Source: Solirubrobacter sp035555675 (lineage in GTDB: Bacteria > Actinomycetota > Thermoleophilia > Solirubrobacterales > Solirubrobacteraceae). Taken from it: a DNA stretch of 64,000 nt. Made by a program: the position numbers and the translations under genes. Below are positions 17,340 through 24,881 of this stretch, in pieces. The stretch is taken from assembly GCA_035555675.1 (NCBI GenBank), contig DATMGH010000184.1, positions 29,739-93,738 on the forward strand, given 5' to 3'. The notes under the pieces are model-generated. The model was not told the DNA's origin and made no database searches. It saw only the letters and a list, made by a program, of their open reading frames with translations. Every line of letters starts with the position of its first letter. The first letter of the stretch is position 1.

Positions 17340-17491
17340 GCGAGCACCAGCAGACCCTCCCCGGCAAGCGCTACGACTGCGAGACCTGCGGCGGCCAGGT
17401 CATCTGCACGAAGGGCGGCACCGGCGCCCTGACGTGCTGCGGCGCCGCAATGGTGGCGCAGGAGCCGAAGCCGATGCCGTCGGCGGACTGA
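17336..17491 (+). CDS. Tiny desulforedoxin/rubredoxin-like four-cysteine protein
   Basis: A 51-residue protein whose ATG overlaps the CoA-transferase stop. Four cysteines are spaced CETC ... CC (YDCETCGGQVICTKGGTG then TCCGAAM) with a further Cys in VICTKG. The CxxC plus adjacent CC pattern is that of desulforedoxin and the N-terminal domain of desulfoferrodoxin, which bind one iron or zinc. A second protein of this type is encoded at 21978-22091 beside an acyl-CoA ligase. It could be a small electron carrier or a zinc-stabilised partner; function unproven. Confidence 0.75.
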   Translation: MSEHQQTLPGKRYDCETCGGQVICTKGGTGALTCCGAAMVAQEPKPMPSAD

Positions 17492-17499
17492 CGAGCGCG

Positions 17500-18477
17500 T
17501 CAGCCCGCGGTCGCCGAGCGCCACGCGCGCTCGGCGAGCGCCGGCACGCCCTGCTCGAGCGTCGCGAAGAACGGGTCGTCGGCGTGCCCCGCGACGTAGC
17601 GCCCGTAGGAGCCCTCGAGGAACACCGCGGCCTTCCAGATCGCCAGCGTCTCGTACCAGCGGATCGCCGCGACCCGGCGGCCCGAGCGCTCCTCGTAGCG
17701 CGCGACGAGCTCCGCGCGCGACGGGAAGCCCTGGCGGACGACGCCGCTGAGCGCGGTGAGCGCGTCCTCGGGCTCGTCCCCCTGGGGCCAGTTGGAGAGC
17801 AGGTAGCCGACGTCGGCGAGCGGGTCGCCGATCGTCGCCATCTCCCAGTCGAGGATCGCGGCCAGGCGCGGCCCTGCGGCGAACATCACGTTGCCGAGGC
17901 GATAGTCGCCGTGGACGACGGTGGTCTCGCGCGACTCCGGCAGGTGCGTCCGCAGCCACTCGCCGACGCGCTCGACGGCGGGGACCTCGCGCGTGGCGTT
18001 CTGTTCCCACAGCGCCGTGAAGCGCCGGACCTGGCGCTGGAGGTAGCCGCTCGGACGCCCGATGCCGTCGAGCCGGCGCCAGTCGACGCTGTGCAGCTCG
18101 ACGAGCGCGTCGATCAGCTCGTGCGCGAGCGCGGTGCGGTCGTAGCCCGCCGGCACCGCGTCGGTGACGACGGTGCCGGCGACGTGCTCCATCAGGTAGA
18201 AGCGCGCGCCGATGATCGACTCGTCGTCGATCGCGGCCAGCACCTTCGGCACGCGCGCGGCGGTGCCTTCGAGCGCTTGGAGGATGCGCGCCTCGCGCAG
18301 GACGTCGTGCGCGCTGGGCGGGTACGGCGGATGCGGCGGGCGGCGCAGGACGCACGCGGCGCCGTCACGGCGGATCAGGTAGGTCAGGTTCGAGTGCCCG
18401 TCGCCGATCGGCGCCATGGTCAGCGGGCCGCTCCCCAGACCGTGCCGGTCGAGCAGCGCCCGGAGCGCCTCGGTCAC
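17500..18477 (-). CDS. APH-family kinase, ACAD10/11 kinase-domain type
   Basis: A 325-residue aminoglycoside-phosphotransferase-fold kinase starting at GTG 18477. Catalytic loop HGDYRLGNVMF and metal-binding DWEMATIGDP are both intact; PIGDGHSNLTYLI forms the nucleotide loop. It overlaps the stop of the acyl-CoA dehydrogenase gene by 4 bp. In animals the same kinase is fused to a dehydrogenase (ACAD10/ACAD11) and phosphorylates 4-hydroxyacyl groups so the dehydrogenase domain can eliminate phosphate. The adjacent gene pair suggests the same chemistry split over two proteins. It is not expected to confer antibiotic resistance. Confidence 0.87.
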   Translation of the reverse strand: MTEALRALLDRHGLGSGPLTMAPIGDGHSNLTYLIRRDGAACVLRRPPHPPYPPSAHDVLREARILQALEGTAARVPKVLAAIDDESIIGARFYLMEHVAGTVVTDAVPAGYDRTALAHELIDALVELHSVDWRRLDGIGRPSGYLQRQVRRFTALWEQNATREVPAVERVGEWLRTHLPESRETTVVHGDYRLGNVMFAAGPRLAAILDWEMATIGDPLADVGYLLSNWPQGDEPEDALTALSGVVRQGFPSRAELVARYEERSGRRVAAIRWYETLAIWKAAVFLEGSYGRYVAGHADDPFFATLEQGVPALAERAWRSATAG

Positions 18478-19655
18478 GCGCGGGCCCTGGCCAGGCGGCG
18501 GCCGATCGACCACTTGTGGGTCTCGGTCGGGCCATCGTAGATGCGGAAGGGACGCACCTCGGCGAGGAAGCGGCTGAGCGGCGCGTCGCCGGAGACGCCG
18601 GTCGCGCCGCAGAGCTGCACGGCGCGGTCGACCACGCGGTGCACGGCCTCGGCCACGTGCGCCTTGGCGACGCTCGACGGGAAGATGCCGTCGCCGCCGC
18701 CGGTGTCGACCTCCCAGGCGGCGCGCAGGATCAGCAGGCGCGAGGTCTCGAGGTCGATGTGGGAGTCCGCGAGCATCTGCTGGACGATGCCCTGCCCGGC
18801 GAGCGGGCCGCCGAAGCCGTGCCGCTGGTTGACGTAGCCGACGGCGCTCTCGAACGCCCTCGCGGCGAGGCCGGTCCAGCGCATGCAGTGGGTGAGGCGG
18901 CCGCCGACGAGCCGGACCTGCGCGTAGCGGTACCCCTCCCCCACCGCGCCCAGCACGGCGTCGTCGGCGACCTCGCAGCGCTCGAAGACCACCTCGCCGT
19001 GGCCGCCGGCGAACCCACGGTCCTGCGCGTCGATCACGCGTTCGAGGCGCATGCCCGGGTTGTCGGCGTCGACGAGGAACATGGTGGCGCCGCGGCCGCC
19101 GGAGATCGCGTCGCTCGTGCGGGCCATGCAGATGCTGAACGCGGCGCCTTCGGCGCCGGTGATGAACCACTTGTGGCCGTCGATCACCCAGCCGCCGTCG
19201 ATCTTCGTCGCGGTCGTCCGCAGCATCGACGGGTCCGAGCCGGCGCCCGGCGGGGGCTCGGTCATCGAGAAGCTCGACCGGGTCTCGCCCGCGGCCAGCG
19301 GCACGAGGTAGCGCTCGCGCTGCTCGGGGGTGGCGATCTCGTGCAGCAGGTGCATGTTGCCCTCGTCCGGGGCCGCGCAGTTGAGCGCCTGCGGGCCGAG
19401 CAGGCTGCGGCCGGCGGCCTCCAGCACCGCCGCCTGGCCGCGCAGGTCGAGGCCGTGGCCGCCCAGCTCCGCGGCGACCTGGGGGGCGAAGATCCCGGCG
19501 TCCTTCGCGGCGGCTTGGAGCTCGGCCCGCAGGTCGGGGTCGAGCCCGTGGCCGCCGCGGTCGCGCGCCTCGGCGGGGACGCAGACCGCGTCGACGAACG
19601 CCCGCGTGCGCTCGGCGAGCTCCTGCACGGCGGGTGGGTGGGAGAAGTCGATCAC
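18474..19655 (-). CDS. Acyl-CoA dehydrogenase, ACAD11-like
   Basis: A 393-residue dehydrogenase from a GTG start that overlaps the LLM stop by 4 bp. Visible: SFSMTEPPPGAGSDPSMLRT, WVIDGHKWFITGA and the C-terminal FRIYDGPTETHKWSIGRRL. The DGP-(T/D)E-(T/V)H ending is characteristic of ACAD11-type enzymes, which have Asp where short-chain dehydrogenases have the YEG glutamate. It is followed immediately by the kinase gene described above. Confidence 0.9.
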   Translation of the reverse strand: MIDFSHPPAVQELAERTRAFVDAVCVPAEARDRGGHGLDPDLRAELQAAAKDAGIFAPQVAAELGGHGLDLRGQAAVLEAAGRSLLGPQALNCAAPDEGNMHLLHEIATPEQRERYLVPLAAGETRSSFSMTEPPPGAGSDPSMLRTTATKIDGGWVIDGHKWFITGAEGAAFSICMARTSDAISGGRGATMFLVDADNPGMRLERVIDAQDRGFAGGHGEVVFERCEVADDAVLGAVGEGYRYAQVRLVGGRLTHCMRWTGLAARAFESAVGYVNQRHGFGGPLAGQGIVQQMLADSHIDLETSRLLILRAAWEVDTGGGDGIFPSSVAKAHVAEAVHRVVDRAVQLCGATGVSGDAPLSRFLAEVRPFRIYDGPTETHKWSIGRRLARARA

Positions 19656-20656
19656 TGCGCGAGGCCCTCCTGGACGATGTGCACGGTCCTGCGTACGCGG
19701 CGGTGGCGCTCCGCGGGGTCCGGCGCCGCGCTCACGGGGTCGACGACGAGCGTCTTGACGCCGGCGTCCCGGTACGCGCGCAGCTGCTCGACGCACCGCT
19801 CCGCGGAGCCGTAGGCGACGAGGCCGCGCAGCAGGCCGTCGCTGACGGCCGCGACCGCGTCGGCGCGGCGGCGCTCCGCCCACGCCTGGGCCATCGCGGC
19901 CGCCTCGCGCTCGTAGCCCTGGTTGGCCAGGTGCGCGTTGTAGGCCGGCACGGTGCCGTAGCCGACCAAGAAGCGCCGCAGCATCTGCTCCAGCTCGGGA
20001 CCGTCCTCGTCGGCGGCCACGAGCACGCGGCACCAGACGTCGAGCTCGCCGGGGTCGCGGCCGGCGCCGGCGGCGCCCTGCCGGAAGCTGGCCAGCAGCT
20101 TCGGGACGGCGTGCGCGGCGCCGAGGCTGATCAGCACGCCGTCGCCGACCGCCCCGGCGAGCTCGAACATCTTCGGGCCGAGCGCACCGATGTAGATCGG
20201 CACCCACGTCGCGCCGAGCGCGAGCCGGAAGTCGTGCACGTCGAGCGTCGCACCGGCGTAGTCGACCTTCTCGCCGGAGAGGGCGAGCCGGAGCGCCTCG
20301 ACCGTCTCCTTGACGCGCGTCCGCGGCTTGACGTACCGCGCGCCCATCCAGCGGCCCACGATCGCCGGCGACGACGCGCCGAGCCCGAGCACGAAGCGCC
20401 CGTCGGAGACCACCTGCAGCGACGCCGCGCTCATCGCCAGCAACGCCGGCGGCCGCGTGAAGGCCGGGGCCAGCGCCAGCCCGAGCCGCACGCGGCTCGT
20501 CGTCGCGGCCAGCGCGGCCAGCGGCGTGAAGCCGTCGGGGCCCGCGACCTCGCTCGACCAGACGTCGTCGTAGCCGAGCGCCTCGGCCTCACGGGCGAGA
20601 TCGAGGCTGGCCCGCAGCCCGATCGCCTCCAGCGGCACGGCGAGACCGAGCCTCAC
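19652..20656 (-). CDS. LLM class flavin-dependent oxidoreductase (B)
   Basis: A 334-residue luciferase-like enzyme from GTG 20656. The start VRLGLAVPLEAIG, RVRLGLALAPAFTRPPALLA and VSDGRFVLGLGASSP are typical of F420-dependent members such as methylene-tetrahydromethanopterin reductase-like enzymes. Ends ADPAERHRRVRRTVHIVQEGLAQ. It overlaps the amidohydrolase stop by 4 bp and the dehydrogenase start by 4 bp, within a long minus-strand operon. Less similar to LLM A and C than those are to each other. Confidence 0.9.
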   Translation of the reverse strand: MRLGLAVPLEAIGLRASLDLAREAEALGYDDVWSSEVAGPDGFTPLAALAATTSRVRLGLALAPAFTRPPALLAMSAASLQVVSDGRFVLGLGASSPAIVGRWMGARYVKPRTRVKETVEALRLALSGEKVDYAGATLDVHDFRLALGATWVPIYIGALGPKMFELAGAVGDGVLISLGAAHAVPKLLASFRQGAAGAGRDPGELDVWCRVLVAADEDGPELEQMLRRFLVGYGTVPAYNAHLANQGYEREAAAMAQAWAERRRADAVAAVSDGLLRGLVAYGSAERCVEQLRAYRDAGVKTLVVDPVSAAPDPAERHRRVRRTVHIVQEGLAQ

Positions 20657-22008
20657 GTCGGCGCCTCGTAGACGACGGCGCCGCGGAGCACGGTCAGCGC
20701 CACGGCGCCGTCGCGCAGCACGACCAGGTCGGCGGGCGCGCCGGGAACGATCCGGCCCAGCGTGCGCGCGCCGACCAGCGCCGCCGGCGTGCGGGTCGCG
20801 GCGCGCAGGGCGGCGCCGGCGGCGAGCGCCTCGGCGCGTCCGAACGGGCGGCCGCCGCGGGTGCGGCGGCGGCGCGCGGCGTCGAGCATCGCCAGCGGCC
20901 GGGCGCGGGTGACCGGGGCGTCGGAGGCCAGGGCGAGCGGGACGCCCGCGCGCAGCCAGCTCGCCAGCCGGTGCAGCCGCGACGGCTCGCCGTGGCGCTC
21001 GAGGTACGCGTCGCCGTGCTCGGCCACCAGCGCCGGGCTGGCCACCACGGCGGCACCGGTCGCCGCGACGGCCTCGATTGCGGCGTCGGAGGCGACGAAG
21101 GCGTGCTCGATGCGGTCGCCGCGCCGCAGTCCGACCGCATCGAGGACCGCGATCGCGGCGGCGAGCTCCACCTCGGTGGCCGCGTGGATCGCCACGCCGA
21201 GCCCGGCGCGGCGGGCGGCGCGGGCCTGCTCGACCAGGTCGTCGAGGTCCAGCTCGGCCTCGAGCGCGACGAGCTTGGCGTGACGCACGCGCCGCCGGTC
21301 GGGCATCCGCACGCGGCCGGCGGCCAGCCGGCGGCCGGACACCATCGTCCACAGGCGCTGGCGCAGCGCGCCGCTGACGGCGAGCGCGTCGAGCAGCGCC
21401 AGCTCGCTGTCGCCGTTGGCCTCACCGGCGTCCTGGAGGCTCGTCACGCCCGCGGCCAGCAGCTCGTCGGAGACCTTGGCGGCGAGGCGCTCCAGGTCGA
21501 TCGCCTCGGTCGGGTCGCGCAGCGCCGAGCCGGCTCCGAACACGCGCCCGTCGCCGCCGGCGCCGCAGCGCGCCAGCCCGGCGCTGTTGAGCACGTCGAG
21601 CCGCAGGTTGCGGTGCTGGATCCGCAGCGGGCGGTCGGGCTCGACGGCGTCCAGCCAGTCCCGGTCGGGCAGCCAGCCGCCGAGCATCTCGTCGTGATCG
21701 AGGCGGCGCAGGCGCACCCAGCCGGCGCCGGACCGCCGGGCGGCTTGGCGCACCGCGGCGGCCAGGGCGTCGCGGCCGCGCAGATCGTCCGGGAGGCGCA
21801 CGGCCTCGCGCTCGCGGAGCATCGAGAGCACGTGGACGTGCGGGTCGTGGAAGCCCGGGATCAGCACGTCCGCGGTCGCGCCGGCGCCGCCGCGCTCGAT
21901 GCCGGCGATCACGCCGTCGCGGATCGTGACCGTCCACACGCCCTCGCGCCCGGGGAGCCGGACGCCGGAGAGCGCGCCTACTTCGGCTGCAGCGGCTTCC
22001 CGCAGCAC
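20653..22008 (-). CDS. Amidohydrolase family protein (YtcJ-like)
   Basis: About 451 residues. Metal-binding HVH in PGFHDPHVHVL, further His residues in VAIHAATE and RIEHAFV, and Asp in LALASDAPV. The C-terminal APADLVVLRDGAVALTVLRG closes the beta-sandwich. The start is uncertain: GTG 22008 is preceded by GAGGTG and overlaps the four-cysteine protein gene by 31 bp. The homologous part begins near LSGVRLPGREG, just after that gene ends. Substrate unknown; an amide or lactam formed in the pathway is possible. Confidence 0.82.
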   Translation of the reverse strand: MLREAAAAEVGALSGVRLPGREGVWTVTIRDGVIAGIERGGAGATADVLIPGFHDPHVHVLSMLREREAVRLPDDLRGRDALAAAVRQAARRSGAGWVRLRRLDHDEMLGGWLPDRDWLDAVEPDRPLRIQHRNLRLDVLNSAGLARCGAGGDGRVFGAGSALRDPTEAIDLERLAAKVSDELLAAGVTSLQDAGEANGDSELALLDALAVSGALRQRLWTMVSGRRLAAGRVRMPDRRRVRHAKLVALEAELDLDDLVEQARAARRAGLGVAIHAATEVELAAAIAVLDAVGLRRGDRIEHAFVASDAAIEAVAATGAAVVASPALVAEHGDAYLERHGEPSRLHRLASWLRAGVPLALASDAPVTRARPLAMLDAARRRRTRGGRPFGRAEALAAGAALRAATRTPAALVGARTLGRIVPGAPADLVVLRDGAVALTVLRGAVVYEAPT

Positions 22009-22091
22009 TCCGGCACCTCGCCCGGGCGCGTGACCAAGAACTGCGCCCCGCACTCCCCGCACAGATAGCGCTTGCCGACCTTGGTGCTCAT
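21978..22091 (-). CDS. 37-residue four-cysteine desulforedoxin/zinc-ribbon-like protein
   Basis: A very short gene; its start overlaps the last base of the ligase gene (ATG 22091). The product MSTKVGKRYLCGECGAQF continues to PECCGKPLQPK, giving CGEC ... CC, the same spacing type as the protein at 17336-17491 and close to desulforedoxin (36 residues), which forms a homodimer with two FeCys4 centres. GKRY precedes the first cysteine pair in both proteins here. Probably a metal-binding accessory of acyl-CoA metabolism; untested. Confidence 0.75.
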   Translation of the reverse strand: MSTKVGKRYLCGECGAQFLVTRPGEVPECCGKPLQPK

Positions 22092-23518
22092 CAGGCGACC
22101 TCCTTCGTGGTGAGCTCCGCGAGCAGCTCGCGGCGCTTGAGCTTGCCCAGGTCGGTGCGCGGGAGCGCAGCGACGTAGCGGACGCGGCTCGGGGCCTTGA
22201 AGCTGGCGATCCGCGCCTTGGCGTGCGCGATCAGCTCGGCCTCGCCGGGCGGCGTGCCGTTCGCGACCACGAACGCGGCGACGACCTGGCCCCACTCGGC
22301 GTCGGGCAGCCCGACCACCGCGACCTCGGCCACGGCGGGGTGCTCGGCGAGCGCCTGCTCGACCTCCGCCGGGTCGATGTTCTCGCCCGCGCGGATGATC
22401 AGGTCGTCGCGGCGGCCCGTGAGGAAGACGTAGCCGCCGGCGTCGATGCGGCCGCGGTCCCCGGTCCGGTGCCAGTCGCCGCCGTCGAAGCGGGTGGCGA
22501 TCTCACCGTCGAGGGTCGTGACCTCGACGCCGTCGAGCGGGCGGCCCAGCGAGCCGAGGCGCTCGAGCGCATCGGGCTCGCCCGCGCGCGCGGCGGCGTG
22601 GTCCTCCGGCGCGAGGACGCAGATCGTCCCGCCGGTCTCGGTCTGGCCGTAGGAGCCGACGAAGCGGGTGCCGTCCGGGAAGCGGCGCAGAGCCTCGAGG
22701 ATCGTCGGGCGCGGCATCGGGGCCGCGCCGTAGGCCACCGTCCTGAGGCCGGCGAGCGCGGCGGCGTCGAAGCCGGGATCGTCGAGGATGCGTCGGAGCA
22801 TGGTCGGGACGACGAAGGCGTGGTCGGCGCCGCTCGTCCGCACGGCCTCGAGCCACGCCTCCGCGCTGAAGCGTTCGAGCAGGACGGCGCGGCGGCCGCT
22901 GAAGACGCCGGCGAGCAGCGCGGACAGGCCGGCGATGTGGTGGTTCGGCACGGCGAGCACCGTCGTCCCGCGCGGCGTGCCGTCGGCGGGGAGCGCGGTG
23001 CGCAGCAGCATCCCGGTGAGGCCGTCGTGGCTGAGGCGGACCGGCTTCGGGCGGCCGGTCGTGCCGCTCGTGTGCAGCAGGATCGCGGTGGCGCCGTCCT
23101 CGGGCTCCACGGCGTCCCTGCGCTCGGCGGGACCGTCGAAGCCGAGGTCGTTCGCGTCCAGCGCGGCGGCGCCCGCGGCCGCCGCGACCGGCGCGTAGCG
23201 CGGGTCGGCGATCACGAGATCCGGCGTCAGGCCGTCCAGCAGCGCGGCCAGCTCGGGCGCCTTGGCGCGGGCGTTCAGCGGCGCGAGCGTGGCGCCGAGC
23301 GCGAGCGCGCCGTAGAGCAGCGCGACGAACCGCGGCGAGAAGCCCTGGAGGGTCGCGACGACGCTGCCGGCGGTCGCCCCGTGCGCTTCCAGCCACGTCC
23401 GCGCGTGGCCCGCGGCGTGCTGCAGCTCGTCGTACGTCCACTCGGTCGTGCCGTCGGCGAGCACCGGCACGGTGGGCATGAGCTCGGCGGGAATCTCCAG
23501 CGTCTCCGCAAGGTTCAC
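22091..23518 (-). CDS. AMP-dependent acyl-CoA ligase (short form)
   Basis: A 475-residue adenylate-forming enzyme from a GTG start. Motifs: LLHTSGTTGRPKPVRLSH (phosphate loop), GSYGQTETGG, WHRTGDRGRID hinge region, GENIDPAEVEQAL and the C-terminal catalytic Lys in LPRTDLGKLKRREL. It makes acyl-CoA from a carboxylic acid, ATP and CoA. An operator palindrome sits 10 bp upstream of the start. Its stop overlaps the start of the tiny four-cysteine gene. Confidence 0.9.
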   Translation of the reverse strand: MNLAETLEIPAELMPTVPVLADGTTEWTYDELQHAAGHARTWLEAHGATAGSVVATLQGFSPRFVALLYGALALGATLAPLNARAKAPELAALLDGLTPDLVIADPRYAPVAAAAGAAALDANDLGFDGPAERRDAVEPEDGATAILLHTSGTTGRPKPVRLSHDGLTGMLLRTALPADGTPRGTTVLAVPNHHIAGLSALLAGVFSGRRAVLLERFSAEAWLEAVRTSGADHAFVVPTMLRRILDDPGFDAAALAGLRTVAYGAAPMPRPTILEALRRFPDGTRFVGSYGQTETGGTICVLAPEDHAAARAGEPDALERLGSLGRPLDGVEVTTLDGEIATRFDGGDWHRTGDRGRIDAGGYVFLTGRRDDLIIRAGENIDPAEVEQALAEHPAVAEVAVVGLPDAEWGQVVAAFVVANGTPPGEAELIAHAKARIASFKAPSRVRYVAALPRTDLGKLKRRELLAELTTKEVA

Positions 23519-23528
23519 GCCGATGAAG

Positions 23529-23546
23529 TTACCAAACGGTTGGTAG
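23529..23546. promoter_or_regulatory. Palindromic operator, site 5 (TTACCAAACGGTTGGTAG)
   Basis: One mismatch from the consensus arms. It lies in the 42-bp gap between the TetR gene (stop at 23561) and the ligase start (23518), both on the minus strand. A -10-like CAACCT is in the usual position on the minus strand but no good -35 is seen, so it may control read-through or a weak internal promoter. Confidence 0.68.
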
Positions 23547-23560
23547 GTTGAGAAGGCCTC

Positions 23561-24163
23561 TCAGGCGACGACGCCGGCGACCGCCATGGCCGCCAGCTCG
23601 CGCACGATGTCGTCCGGGCGCAGGTCGCCGTCGGCGCGGTACCAGATCGCGAGCCAGTTGACCATGCCGAGGATCGCGAAGGCGCTCAGGCGCACGTCGA
23701 CGCCGTCCCGCAGGCGGCCCGTGGCCTGCCCGCGCTCGAGCAGCCCGCGCAGCTCGGCCTCGTAGCTGTCCCGCGAGCGCAGCACGTCGCGCCGGCGGGC
23801 GGCCGAGATCGACTCGAAGTCCTGCAGGTAGACGCGCGTCGCCAGCTGGTGCTCGATCGCGACACGCGCGTGGTCGGCCACGAACACGTGCAGCGCCTCG
23901 ACCGGATCCTCGACGTCGCGCCAGCGCACGTTGGAGGCGAGCGTCGCCTCGTGCGCGCGCTCGATCACGGCCACCAGGAGATCCTCCTTGGTCTCGATCC
24001 AGTGGTAGAGGCTGCCCTTCTGCATGCCGATGGCTTCCGCGAGGTCCTGGAGCGACGCGCCGTCGTAGCCCTTGCGGGCGAACACCTCGGCCGCTCGCTG
24101 CAGCATCTCGTCGGGCAGGCCTTCGCCGCGCCTGCGGCGGTTGGGGGAGCTGGTACGCGGCAT
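23561..24163 (-). CDS. TetR/AcrR family regulator (1)
   Basis: A 200-residue repressor-type protein. The N-terminal DNA-binding domain has the helix-turn-helix SLQDLAEAIGMQKGSLYHWI followed by ETKEDLLVAVIE. The C-terminal ligand domain (from about residue 75) is TetR_C-like, ending AMAVAGVVA. Its recognition helix is nearly identical to that of the second TetR (28574-29197), implying that both recognise the same or overlapping DNA sites. An operator copy lies 15 bp after its stop. It probably senses an acyl-CoA or free acid. Confidence 0.9.
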   Translation of the reverse strand: MPRTSSPNRRRRGEGLPDEMLQRAAEVFARKGYDGASLQDLAEAIGMQKGSLYHWIETKEDLLVAVIERAHEATLASNVRWRDVEDPVEALHVFVADHARVAIEHQLATRVYLQDFESISAARRRDVLRSRDSYEAELRGLLERGQATGRLRDGVDVRLSAFAILGMVNWLAIWYRADGDLRPDDIVRELAAMAVAGVVA

Positions 24164-24182
24164 CGTTCAGCGCAGCGTACCT

Positions 24183-24881
24183 TCACCGTGTGTGAAGACG
24201 CTCCGCCCGTTCCGCGGCGTGCGGTGAGAGCTCGTCCTGCAGCTTGAGCAGGCGTGTGAGCCGCGTGAGGATCGGGCGCGGCCGCGCGGCCAGCGCGTCC
24301 ACGACGCGCGCGGTCGTCGCGGCGAGCTCGTCGTCGTCGACCACCAGGTCCAGGAGCCCGGCGGCCCTGGCCGCGCCGGCGTCGAGGTCGCGGCCCAGCA
24401 GCAGCAGGCCGCCGGCGGTCTGCGGGCCGGCGAGCCGCGTCAGCGTCTGCGTTCCGCACGCGGCGGGGAGCAGGCCGAGCTGGGCCTCGGGCATGCGCAG
24501 CCGGGTGCTGCGGGCGGCGATCCGCAGCGTCGCGAGCAGCGCGAGCTCGAGGCCGGAGCCGATGGCGTGGCCGTGGAGCACGGCGATCACGGGCACCGGG
24601 ATCGCCCGCAGCGTGCCCCACACGTCCCGGGCGAAGCGGATCCGGCGCGCCTCGAACGGGCTCGGCGCCGTGCCGAACTCGTCGAGGTCCGCGCCCGCGC
24701 AGAACGACCGTCCCTCCGCGCGGATCACGACCACGCGCAGCTCGTCGTCGTCGCGGCAGTGGGAGAAGACCTCGTGCAGCTCGTCGCGCATCCGCGTCGA
24801 GTACGCGTTGTGGACCTCGGGGCGGTCGAGCACGACGGTCGCGACGGGCCCCTCGACCTCGAAGCGGATCGTGTCCCTCAC
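24183..24881 (-). CDS. Enoyl-CoA hydratase/isomerase family protein
   Basis: A 232-residue crotonase from GTG 24881. VLDRPEVHNAYSTRMRDEL begins the fold; oxyanion-hole segments GRSFCAGADLDEF and HGHAIGSGLELALLATL are present and a Glu lies in PEAQLGLLPAACG. The C-terminus is shortened. It overlaps the CoA-transferase stop by 4 bp, and TetR 1 begins 19 bp downstream, so regulator and hydratase are probably on one transcript. Confidence 0.88.
   Translation of the reverse strand: MRDTIRFEVEGPVATVVLDRPEVHNAYSTRMRDELHEVFSHCRDDDELRVVVIRAEGRSFCAGADLDEFGTAPSPFEARRIRFARDVWGTLRAIPVPVIAVLHGHAIGSGLELALLATLRIAARSTRLRMPEAQLGLLPAACGTQTLTRLAGPQTAGGLLLLGRDLDAGAARAAGLLDLVVDDDELAATTARVVDALAARPRPILTRLTRLLKLQDELSPHAAERAERLHTR

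Noticed and set aside
17500..18477. Aminoglycoside resistance gene
   Set aside because: The kinase fold is shared, but coupling to an ACAD11-like dehydrogenase points to acyl-group phosphorylation.
24181..24197. CTTCAC-N5-GTGAAG inverted repeat between the crotonase stop and TetR 1, as a terminator or operator
   Set aside because: Only 6-bp arms, no T tract and no second copy found; it also overlaps a stop codon, so no function is claimed.
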